Positions 5,963 to 13,160 of a stretch of DNA of 15,099 nucleotides are shown here, piece after piece. A program made the translations under genes and the position numbers. Each line of letters begins with the position of its first letter. The stretch's first letter is position 1. The notes beneath the pieces were generated by a model. The model was not told the DNA's origin and made no database searches. It was given only the letters and a program-made list of their open reading frames with translations. Source of the DNA: Legionellales bacterium (GTDB lineage: Bacteria; Pseudomonadota; Gammaproteobacteria; Berkiellales; Berkiellaceae); the NCBI GenBank assembly GCA_023266435.1, contig JAHFQF010000034.1:1-15099 (forward strand), in the 5' to 3' direction.

Positions 5963-8900
5963 CTAGCCATTCATCAAATTCATAGAGGACGCGCCCATGG
6001 AGTTATAAATCTGTAAGATTTCATTAATGATATCTTTAACCACGCTCTGCGATTCATTTTCTTCAAACTGCCCTTTTTCTGTACGCATGGTTGCCAAACG
6101 TTGTTCAATGATATGTGCACAACTGCCGTTAGGATATAGCATCGACAGGATGCGCCGTGTTTCTTGTGCGCCAATTTTGCTATAAAGCTCATTGCGGATG
6201 ATGGCATCTTCCGCAGTGGTATTAAAGGCCCATAACTCAATCGGACCTAATGTACTGGTGCAAACTTGCGTATTGATACCGAATTTTGTAGAAAATTGAA
6301 CTAAGAAAGTCGCGCCTTCTTGGCGTGGACCATGTACTTGATTGGCAAGCGCAAGTCTGGCGGTGTCTGTAAGACCAAACGTCTCTACGGATTTGTCGAT
6401 TGCTTGTTTGGGGCCTGCATCCATGATGAAAATAGACGTTGCAAACTCCACCATCACCGGATCAAAGTCATCTAAAGATTGAGACAATAGCGCTACCTGT
6501 ACACGCCATTTCCGACCTTCACGCATGTCAACTACGACCTGATCACGCACAGCTTGGGCCTTAGAAGTTCGATGGAATTCGTCCATTACTAAGCGTTTGG
6601 GATCCTCTCTGATTTCTAAAATGCGCTGACTGTGATAGGTTTTATATCGCTCTGGGATATTGGTTAAAGCTTCTTCTGTCAAATAAAAATCTTTTGCCAA
6701 AATAAATCGTGCCAACATATACATCACAGCGGTTTGCCTATCAGCGGCTTCCCCACCTGTTTTGGCGACTTCATCCAGATCAAGTGAGACAACTCGGGCT
6801 TCACCTAGATCAAAGGCAGTCACACGAGATAGGGTAGGGTATTCTCTGACTGCACTGGAAATCATCCGTGAAAACGCCTGGATAAGCGGCTCACCTGTGC
6901 TGGCAATGATTTTACCATACAGATCTTCTATGGCTTGTGAACGTGCCACAGCCACTGTATCGGCCATCAAGGGCACAGCATAACGTTGTGCCAGTATGGC
7001 TTGGTGAATATGATTATGGCTAAATAAGACATCCGTGATTTCCCACCAGGTTGTATGGCTATCAGTGGTAAAGTTTGGAATGGTCTCTAAAGCGGTGTCC
7101 ACACGTGGATCCATGTCGCGACTGTATCGATGAGGATTATAATCATCGGCTAAATTTTTATAGAGCTCATCGATGATCATCCCGACCATGTCTGCAATTC
7201 CATCGTACGCTTTTTGTTCGCCTACCGGTGTGGCAAGCAAGGTTAAAAAATTCACCAAAAAGCTACGTTCTTGCGGTGTTGGATAACGCGCACCTAATTG
7301 AGTATCAAATGGATTGATGGCATAGTCAGCTGTCATTTGCATGCGATGGTAAGCAGCAAAATGTTTTTTCTCTTTGGGCAAGGCGGATTTTAATAAAGAA
7401 ATCAAACCGCTACTTGAAGGCCCAATATCAATGATAGCAATACGTGGCAAGCGTTGTATCCCGCCTTGTAAGCACAGTGCCAAATTAGTGGCATTCGATA
7501 AGACGGATTTACCCGAACCAGGGCGTGCATAAATCAAATCAATCCAAGTGGTTTGTTGGGTAGAGCCGGGTTGATACGGCCATAATTTTCCATCTGGAGA
7601 GCGCAACAATAGAGCACCTGTCTGCCAAGGTGAAGCAGGGCGATTAAAAGGTAGCATATACGCAATCTGTGAAAAAGGTGCGATTGTTGCGGTGGCTTGT
7701 GGCTGTGTGTTCAATGCCAACGCACTAGATAAGGCGCCGCCATAGGGATCGCCAGATAATTCGGTGACTTCACAAGTACCCCAAGACTGGATGGCTTTGA
7801 TTAATTCAGCGGAGCGAGAGCGTAACACATGCATTTGATCGACAGGTGCCCAAGTGGCTGCACTAAAACGTAATTTGACCACTGCATCATCGGTATTAGT
7901 GTCAAAGTAGCGTAGCAGATCGGCAGACGCATTGATCAAACGATTTTGTGTGCTGGCAAAGCTTAACAGAGAAGCTAATACGGTCTTAAAGCCAAACGCA
8001 CTCAGTCCATTACTTTCGATGAAAAAAGAAACTCTCCAGGGTAAAGACGTGGAGGTAACTTTTTTAAAGAGCTCCATAAATGGCTGAATATCTTGAGGAA
8101 AAAGCTCAATGAAGCAAGAGGCGTAAATTCTATCGCCCACTCTACAAGTCCGCAGATTAAGCACTTCCCCATCGCGTGGAATCAGCTGCTCTTGTAATGG
8201 GGGCCAGAGTACATCAGAAAGATCACGTTGGCTGTCTTTGGGTAGATTTCTGACAGGAATAGAGTCGCCCGGTAATACGGGATGCCAATCTGTCCCAGTG
8301 ACATCTGGATCAATGCTTTTACGCACAGCATAGAGGGCGTCATGTACTGCTAACAGTTGTGTGTGTAAATGTAAATCGCTCAAATCATTGATGGTATTGC
8401 GTACAAAGGACTCATGTGAGTCTTTGATTTCTGGTACAGCAGCTAAAAACTTTTGTGCACGCTTCATGGTAACAGGAGGTAACTGTGCACGCTTTGCTTC
8501 ATCTAAGCGATTTTGTACGGATTGTTTCATTTGTTGTTTGCTGAGAGAGTGTACGCGTGTATACAGCACTAAAAAGCACTCTTCAGCAGCACAGTAATGG
8601 GACAAATGCGCAATACGCTCATCAAACAAATCGTCTAAATCCAGCTCTAAGCGTTTTGCTGTTTGCATGCCGGGGTTTAGCGTTTCTTTGATTTGTCTTT
8701 CTACGCCTTCTTTATCGTGGCGGAAATAGACCTGAATGGCGTGCCCGGGTTGATTGAGGGCAGAGCCTAAAATACGGGTGAGTCCCTGATGAAGCATTTC
8801 AAATTCATCAGGGCCCACGAGTTCAGTAGCACCATGTAAGCGAATGATAGACAAGAGTGAACCATCTTTGAGAACCAGCGTATGATCACCGTCCGCAGTT

Positions 8901-9001
8901 TCCAGTTCACAATATTTATCGACATTTTGACCCAAAGCCCCGCCTAACCAGGCGAGGATAGAGTCAAGACCTTCGAGTACCGGATCAATCAGCATTACCA
9001 T
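5963..9001 (-). CDS. icmB: IcmB/DotO, VirB4-like ATPase of the Dot/Icm type IVB secretion system
   Basis: The 1012-residue protein is almost the length of Legionella IcmB/DotO. It is the VirB4-class hexameric ATPase that, with DotB, sits at the cytoplasmic face of the Dot/Icm machine and powers assembly and transport. The N-terminal domain (about 1-450) precedes the ATPase core. Walker A is YARPGSGKSVLSN near residues 491-503, and Walker B is KRLVMDEFH at about 802-810 with D807-E808. QVALLSQSLDDFDP (about 835-848) is the expected downstream motor motif. There is no signal peptide and no convincing membrane span. The first ATG is preferred because AAGGA lies 10 nt upstream; a second ATG two codons later is further away. 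It is the last Dot/Icm gene of the run; no tphA or icmF follows. Confidence 0.96.
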   Translation of the reverse strand: MVMLIDPVLEGLDSILAWLGGALGQNVDKYCELETADGDHTLVLKDGSLLSIIRLHGATELVGPDEFEMLHQGLTRILGSALNQPGHAIQVYFRHDKEGVERQIKETLNPGMQTAKRLELDLDDLFDERIAHLSHYCAAEECFLVLYTRVHSLSKQQMKQSVQNRLDEAKRAQLPPVTMKRAQKFLAAVPEIKDSHESFVRNTINDLSDLHLHTQLLAVHDALYAVRKSIDPDVTGTDWHPVLPGDSIPVRNLPKDSQRDLSDVLWPPLQEQLIPRDGEVLNLRTCRVGDRIYASCFIELFPQDIQPFMELFKKVTSTSLPWRVSFFIESNGLSAFGFKTVLASLLSFASTQNRLINASADLLRYFDTNTDDAVVKLRFSAATWAPVDQMHVLRSRSAELIKAIQSWGTCEVTELSGDPYGGALSSALALNTQPQATATIAPFSQIAYMLPFNRPASPWQTGALLLRSPDGKLWPYQPGSTQQTTWIDLIYARPGSGKSVLSNATNLALCLQGGIQRLPRIAIIDIGPSSSGLISLLKSALPKEKKHFAAYHRMQMTADYAINPFDTQLGARYPTPQERSFLVNFLTLLATPVGEQKAYDGIADMVGMIIDELYKNLADDYNPHRYSRDMDPRVDTALETIPNFTTDSHTTWWEITDVLFSHNHIHQAILAQRYAVPLMADTVAVARSQAIEDLYGKIIASTGEPLIQAFSRMISSAVREYPTLSRVTAFDLGEARVVSLDLDEVAKTGGEAADRQTAVMYMLARFILAKDFYLTEEALTNIPERYKTYHSQRILEIREDPKRLVMDEFHRTSKAQAVRDQVVVDMREGRKWRVQVALLSQSLDDFDPVMVEFATSIFIMDAGPKQAIDKSVETFGLTDTARLALANQVHGPRQEGATFLVQFSTKFGINTQVCTSTLGPIELWAFNTTAEDAIIRNELYSKIGAQETRRILSMLYPNGSCAHIIEQRLATMRTEKGQFEENESQSVVKDIINEILQIYNSMGASSMNLMNG

Positions 9002-9022
9002 AGGTACTTAGTCCTTTAGTTG

Positions 9023-9448
9023 TTAGTTATCCAGCTCATCTATACCTTTACCGCTTGATCCTGAAGTGATTTTTTCGCCACCACCAAATAAGGTAGTTCC
9101 TGCGGATTTGATAATAGAGGGTAAAAAGACCAACCCAATACCAACGAACAAAAGTACGATAGGCGCGCTCAAGGGTACTTGAGTTGGATTATCACGGTGA
9201 GCTTTGAATTTTACCATGCCTGCTAACGCAAAACCGATACCAACGATATAGCTGGCAGCAGAAATTAAGGTTGCAAGCGAGCCTAGGTTGCTAGTCACAT
9301 TGTCTGCGATGCTAGACAAGCCACCTTCTGCTGCGGCGCCCTCTGCTGCAAGCGCAGAATCCGCATAGAAAAATACCATCAATAAAGCGGCAGAGTAAAA
9401 CAACACCTGAGGTAAAGCTCTGATTCTTGAGTGAGTGAGTGAACGCAT
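9023..9448 (-). CDS. icmD: IcmD/DotP, Dot/Icm membrane component
   Basis: The 141-residue protein begins with a signal-peptide-like segment (hydrophobic about 14-28, with an A-L-A site at 32-34) followed by two membrane-spanning stretches at about 60-80 and 94-113. Size and layout match IcmD/DotP, a small inner-membrane/periplasmic Dot/Icm component of poorly defined function. The blocks SYIVGIGFALAGMVKFK and APIVLLFVGIGLVFLPS closely resemble parts of the neighbouring IcmC, showing that the two are paralogous in their core. The ATG at 9448 has AGGAGA 7 nt upstream. In Legionella and Coxiella this gene lies between icmC and icmJ; here it follows icmJ. The other possible name, IcmC/DotE, fits worse because that protein has four membrane spans. 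Confidence 0.88.
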   Translation of the reverse strand: MRSLTHSRIRALPQVLFYSAALLMVFFYADSALAAEGAAAEGGLSSIADNVTSNLGSLATLISAASYIVGIGFALAGMVKFKAHRDNPTQVPLSAPIVLLFVGIGLVFLPSIIKSAGTTLFGGGEKITSGSSGKGIDELDN

Positions 9449-9469
9449 TTGAGTCTCTCCTGTTTGGGT

Positions 9470-10087
9470 TTATAAGGGAACCTTTGAAAAAACCGTTGTT
9501 TTCCAATATTCGATTTGTTCGCTAAATGCTTTGCGCGAAGGAAGCAAGCGTAATTCATTTAACAGATTATGAGTTAACTGCTGCTCATTCAGTCCAGTGT
9601 CAATCAGCCCCTGTCCAAAAATGCGTGGCTCGCTGCTGTTTGGCCCAAAACAATTTTCTACATTTTTATTGCGATCGCGTAATGATAAATACACAGATTG
9701 CAATTTTGCTTTGTAACTGTTTTGTTTGTCCAGTGCACAAAATAGAACACGGCAGAAATTATTCAGCTCACCTTGGGTGATTTCAGGCAAGTGAATAATA
9801 GAGCCGCCTGTTTTGCTGTCAAACCCTAAATTATCCAAAAAAAAGCATTGAGCACAAAAACCACAAGCAGTAACCATGTTATCTAAAGCATTGTTGTCAT
9901 AATTTTGGTCGATATTCACCACTTCATTGAAACGGCCAGCAATAAAACCACAGTATCTGCAGGTATATTGATCGCGTTTAAAAATTTGTTGCGCTAATTT
10001 TTGAAAGCGTTTATTTTGCTTACGTGCATAGTATTTGCGCCAATTTCCTCGGCGAGCAGTCAGCTTAATCTCAAGAAATTGACTCAT
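9470..10087 (-). CDS. icmJ: IcmJ/DotN, zinc-binding protein of the Dot/Icm coupling complex
   Basis: IcmJ/DotN joins DotL, DotM and the IcmS-IcmW adaptors in the coupling complex that recruits effectors at the inner membrane. The chosen start gives 205 residues, close to Legionella IcmJ. A cysteine cluster is visible: C43 and C46 in YTCRYCGF, and C75, C78 and C81 in ACGFCAQCFF, which fits the zinc-bound HNH-like fold described for DotN. LPEITQGELN and RLLPSRKAF are further family blocks. A longer frame starts at a TTG (10108), but the ATG at 10087 is better: it lies one base after the icmC stop, has GGAG 6 nt upstream, and gives the usual IcmJ N-terminus. The protein is soluble. It lies before icmD, the reverse of the usual order. 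Confidence 0.93.
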   Translation of the reverse strand: MSQFLEIKLTARRGNWRKYYARKQNKRFQKLAQQIFKRDQYTCRYCGFIAGRFNEVVNIDQNYDNNALDNMVTACGFCAQCFFLDNLGFDSKTGGSIIHLPEITQGELNNFCRVLFCALDKQNSYKAKLQSVYLSLRDRNKNVENCFGPNSSEPRIFGQGLIDTGLNEQQLTHNLLNELRLLPSRKAFSEQIEYWKTTVFSKVPL

Positions 10088-10088
10088 T

Positions 10089-10640
10089 TCATACTCCAGT
10101 AAAACCAAAGGTGGTTGCTAACACATGGACTGTATCAACAATGTTAATTAGCAAAACGCCACCTATCACGTGCGTCAATCCTTTACCTACTGTGCCGGGT
10201 TGTCCGCCTTGCTGGCCAACTTTGGATAACATCGCCCATCCACGAACAAAAGCAATTAAACCAATCAGCTTCATATAATCTACCAAAACTTCGGAGTATA
10301 AGTTCCATTTTTCAGACAAGCCAATACCACTAGTATAATCTAGAATTTCAGTACTGTTGCCTAGCGAAGCAGAACCATAAACAGTAAGCAAACCAACATT
10401 TATGGTGGAAGGTAAATAGAGTAGGGCTGCACCTACCGTCATTAATACTAACACCGGCGCCATTTCGCTGTGTTGCGACATCTGTGTGATGCTATGGCCA
10501 AAAGATTTTAATTTCATGAGTGCTTTGGCCATAAATCCAATGCCCATGAGATAGGAGATGGCAGTGACCATGTACATCAGGCTGCTAAAAGCAGCCTGAA
10601 GATTGGTAATCATGACATCAATATTAATCACTGCGGCCAT
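10089..10640 (-). CDS. icmC: IcmC/DotE, Dot/Icm inner-membrane protein
   Basis: The 183-residue protein has four likely membrane segments at about 17-40, 60-80, 118-136 and 156-178, as expected for IcmC/DotE (about 190 aa in Legionella). Family-like blocks are ISYLMGIGFMAKALMKLK and the APVLVLMTVG/LLYLPSTI segment, shared in weaker form with IcmD. The second half contains a MKLIGLIAFVRGW motif and a Gly-rich loop (GQQGGQPGTVGKG). Its exact role in the apparatus is not established. The ATG is 26 nt after icmG, and the Shine-Dalgarno sequence is weak (a GAGATGGAT stretch). The TGA lies one base before the icmJ ATG. Confidence 0.92.
   Translation of the reverse strand: MAAVINIDVMITNLQAAFSSLMYMVTAISYLMGIGFMAKALMKLKSFGHSITQMSQHSEMAPVLVLMTVGAALLYLPSTINVGLLTVYGSASLGNSTEILDYTSGIGLSEKWNLYSEVLVDYMKLIGLIAFVRGWAMLSKVGQQGGQPGTVGKGLTHVIGGVLLINIVDTVHVLATTFGFTGV
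10094..10097 (-). promoter_or_regulatory. Ribosome binding site deciding the icmJ start
   Basis: The minus strand reads GGAG here, inside the last codons of icmC and 6 nt before the ATG at 10087. It supports that ATG over the upstream TTG at 10108 and implies coupling of icmJ translation to icmC. Confidence 0.6.
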
Positions 10641-10666
10641 AATATCTATCCATCTCTATTTTTCTA

Positions 10667-11818
10667 CTAACGAATGACTACGCCTGAGCTTGTTACTACT
10701 GCACTATTGGGTGCATCAATGGCTAAAATTTTGCCATACTGATCGAGGTTATCACCTTCGGTCACTGTAATGGTATTACCAGCTTGGTTTTTTAACCAAG
10801 CACGACCAGGAATGATCGCATGGACAGAAAACTTAGGATTAGCAAACATTTCTGTTTTGGCTAAATCTGTTTTATGTTGATCTGCGATAGGCTCCCCAAT
10901 CCGTTTTACATCGGTGCTTAAGCCGCGCACATTTTGACTGACTTTCATGACATCTTGGTTCACTTGTCCGACGTCATCTTGCATGCGATCAATACGATCG
11001 TTAAATTGCTGGATTTGTTGTTCTAAACCAGCCATGCGTTTATCGATTTCAGCGGATTGCTCTTCTAATTTGTCTAACACAGGTTGCAAATTAGTCGCTT
11101 GTGCAGGTTGTGCAGCAGCAGGTTTTTGTGCTTGATCTGCGGTAGGCATTGGGCGATCAAAAATATCACGATTCATGTCAGAGGTTGATTGTGTCATATT
11201 CATTTCAGGTGCTGTTGCGGCTGCGGCTGCGGCAGGAGCAGGAGTCGCGGTGTCTACTGGTTGAGCAGGTGTTGCTGCGGAGGCGACGGATGCGTCGGGT
11301 GCAGCAGGTTTTTCAGCAGTGGCTGGTGCTGTAGGATTGCTGGCTTCTGTGTTTGAATGATGTAAAGCGCGAATTTCTTTTAAAAAGTCATCGGCTTCGT
11401 TGACGACTTTTTGTTCTTCTGCTTTAGCCATTTCAAGCGCTTTATCAGCCTCTTGTTTGGCAGCATCCATACCTTTTTCAGCCTCTGCTTTGACATCTTG
11501 TGCCATTGCTTTTGGTGTGGTTTCTTGTTGTGCGACGGGTGTTAGTTTACTGTTTGGATCTAATTCGGGCTCTTTGTCGCCACCAAAAAAAAGGCTGCTG
11601 ACTTTCCAAAGAATTAAAATGCCGACTACACCGCCTAAAACAAAAGGCAATTTGCTGTTTTTGCCAGTGCGCATCCCTGGTAAGGGGGGAGGCATTTTTT
11701 TAGGTGTAGAGTCGTTTGTTTTTTCTTCTTCTTTATCCAATGTCTCATCAAAGTCAAATTCTTCTTCGACATCGATATTGTCACCAAAAGCATTTTCGTT
11801 TGGTGTTTTTTTGCTCAT
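10667..11818 (-). CDS. icmG: IcmG/DotF, Dot/Icm core-associated inner-membrane protein (long form)
   Basis: IcmG/DotF is a single-span inner-membrane protein that associates with the DotC-DotD-DotF-DotG-DotH core. Layout: an acidic cytoplasmic N-terminus (about 15-34), a Pro-rich MPPPLPGM block, a membrane span at about 57-77, a charged helix (about 100-150), an Ala/Pro/Thr-rich low-complexity stretch (about 158-245), a coiled coil (about 246-305), and a conserved C-terminal periplasmic domain (about 328-383, with SVHAIIPGRAWLKN). At 383 aa it is well above the roughly 270 aa of the Legionella protein, the extra length lying in the low-complexity and helical linker. The ATG overlaps the icmE TAA by one base. 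Confidence 0.92.
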   Translation of the reverse strand: MSKKTPNENAFGDNIDVEEEFDFDETLDKEEEKTNDSTPKKMPPPLPGMRTGKNSKLPFVLGGVVGILILWKVSSLFFGGDKEPELDPNSKLTPVAQQETTPKAMAQDVKAEAEKGMDAAKQEADKALEMAKAEEQKVVNEADDFLKEIRALHHSNTEASNPTAPATAEKPAAPDASVASAATPAQPVDTATPAPAAAAAATAPEMNMTQSTSDMNRDIFDRPMPTADQAQKPAAAQPAQATNLQPVLDKLEEQSAEIDKRMAGLEQQIQQFNDRIDRMQDDVGQVNQDVMKVSQNVRGLSTDVKRIGEPIADQHKTDLAKTEMFANPKFSVHAIIPGRAWLKNQAGNTITVTEGDNLDQYGKILAIDAPNSAVVTSSGVVIR

Positions 11819-13158
11819 TATTGCGCATCCTCATGACTGGAATCAAAATTAGGGCGTGTTACCGAACTGGCTGGGTTGGCAGCAACTTGTTCGTTCAAAT
11901 TAATATCATCCATGACTAAAAGTCCGATGCTGGTGCCACTTTCTACATGTACAGTAGAAGGGCGGTTAAATCCGGTTTTGGTTTCAGCAGACCATTTTTC
12001 ACCGATGGTACCTAAGGCTGCAAAAAATTGTTCACTACCACTGAGGTTTGGCGAGGTGGTGGTGGTTGTATTGGCACCTGGATTATTGGTTTGTACGCTA
12101 CCAGAGTCTTTAATGGCTTTGCCATAGCCTTCCATAAAGCTTGAGGCAAATAACGAACCATATCTTGATAAGTAGTGATTATCAACATCGGTGGCTAACG
12201 CAGTGCGCGCTGTTTCTGGGTCGATGGCGTAGATATTCACAGAGAAGCTGACTGAGGCTTCTGGTAGGGTTAAACGGCTGAATTGTAAAACAACGCGATC
12301 AGCGTTGGCAGGTTTTTTAAACTCACCAATGAGTTTTGCGCCTTTGTATTCACCCGTTACGATCCGAGCCAAGACAGGGCTCTTTTCATCTGAGTTAATG
12401 CCTGTGTCTAAAACCCCATATAAAATGGTACCGGCTTTGAGCTGATAGCTGCCAGCAGTGCCTGCAGCAAGCGTGATGGGATTGGTTGCTGATTTTTTGT
12501 TTGCGGCATATTCTTTAGCCACTGCGCTGGCATTGGGAGCTAAAACACCCGCTTTATACACTTGTGTAGGGACGCTCATCCAGCTTTGGGTATAACCTTG
12601 GGCACGCTTGACCATCGAGCCAGAAAGATTATTCATCGCCTCTATAAATTGCTTGTCTTGTTCTTCTTGTTGTCTTTTACGTTTATCAGTGTCGCGCTCT
12701 AAGCGTTGTTCATCGCGCATTTTGTCTAAACGAACTTGTTGTTCTTGCAGTAATTTTTCTTGGCGGCTTAGCGCTTCTGTGGCAGGGCTTTTTTGATTAA
12801 AGACGCCATTGCCTTCAAATCCACCTTCACCCAACATCTTGTCTAGTATTTTTTCTTGTTCTTCAGCCACGATAGTCGGGACGGCACTTTCTTTCTTTTG
12901 TACTGCTTCTTCATAGCGTTGTTTATTGTCTTCGACTAACAATTCACGGTATTGCTTAGAGGTGCGATTACCGGGCGTGCCAGATACTTTGGTAGGAATC
13001 GACGTGGTTTGTGAGGCTGCTGTAGCAAGGGGATCATTTTCACGACCCAGTTGGGTGACAGCGATTCCAAGACCTAGCAGGATAATCACGCTGGAAAAAA
13101 TCACCATGGTTCTGGTTTTGGTGTTTGATAAAGTTGAAAGCAGTTTTCCAATTGCCAT
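11818..13158 (-). CDS. icmE: IcmE/DotG, VirB10-like core protein (short form)
   Basis: IcmE/DotG spans from inner to outer membrane and forms the central channel of the Dot/Icm core. Here: a cytoplasmic N-terminus, a membrane span at about 18-36, a charged coiled-coil region (about 65-175, rich in Glu, Gln, Lys and Arg), and a VirB10/TrbI-like C-terminal domain (about 225-420). That domain includes the LKAGTILYGVLDTGINSD and SPVLARIVTGEYKGAKLIG blocks and a SRYGSLFASSFMEGYG segment that fits the outer-membrane helix region. At 446 aa it lacks the long repeat region that makes the Legionella and Coxiella proteins about 1000 aa, and is nearer in size to TraO of IncI plasmids. The ATG is 2 nt after the icmK stop with AAAGG 9 nt upstream. 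Confidence 0.95.
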   Translation of the reverse strand: MAIGKLLSTLSNTKTRTMVIFSSVIILLGLGIAVTQLGRENDPLATAASQTTSIPTKVSGTPGNRTSKQYRELLVEDNKQRYEEAVQKKESAVPTIVAEEQEKILDKMLGEGGFEGNGVFNQKSPATEALSRQEKLLQEQQVRLDKMRDEQRLERDTDKRKRQQEEQDKQFIEAMNNLSGSMVKRAQGYTQSWMSVPTQVYKAGVLAPNASAVAKEYAANKKSATNPITLAAGTAGSYQLKAGTILYGVLDTGINSDEKSPVLARIVTGEYKGAKLIGEFKKPANADRVVLQFSRLTLPEASVSFSVNIYAIDPETARTALATDVDNHYLSRYGSLFASSFMEGYGKAIKDSGSVQTNNPGANTTTTTSPNLSGSEQFFAALGTIGEKWSAETKTGFNRPSTVHVESGTSIGLLVMDDINLNEQVAANPASSVTRPNFDSSHEDAQ

Positions 13159-13160
13159 GG

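Noticed and set aside
5768..6016. 82-codon plus-strand frame with TTG start and a hydrophobic N-terminus
   Set aside because: It runs through the inverted-repeat element and then antisense into the end of icmB. The start lacks a good ribosome site and the composition looks like chance reading of a repeat.
10088..10108. Upstream TTG start for icmJ adding seven residues
   Set aside because: It would overlap the end of icmC. The ATG at 10087 has a better ribosome site and matches the family N-terminus.
11400..11852. 150-codon plus-strand frame opposite icmG
   Set aside because: It is antisense to the clearly conserved IcmG frame. Its Ser/Cys-rich, repetitive composition is what the reverse strand of Ala/Glu/Lys-rich codons gives.
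11818..13158. Possibility that the short icmE is a broken gene
   Set aside because: The frame is uninterrupted from membrane anchor to the conserved C-terminal domain, with tight, coupled spacing to both neighbours. A genuine short form is the simpler reading.
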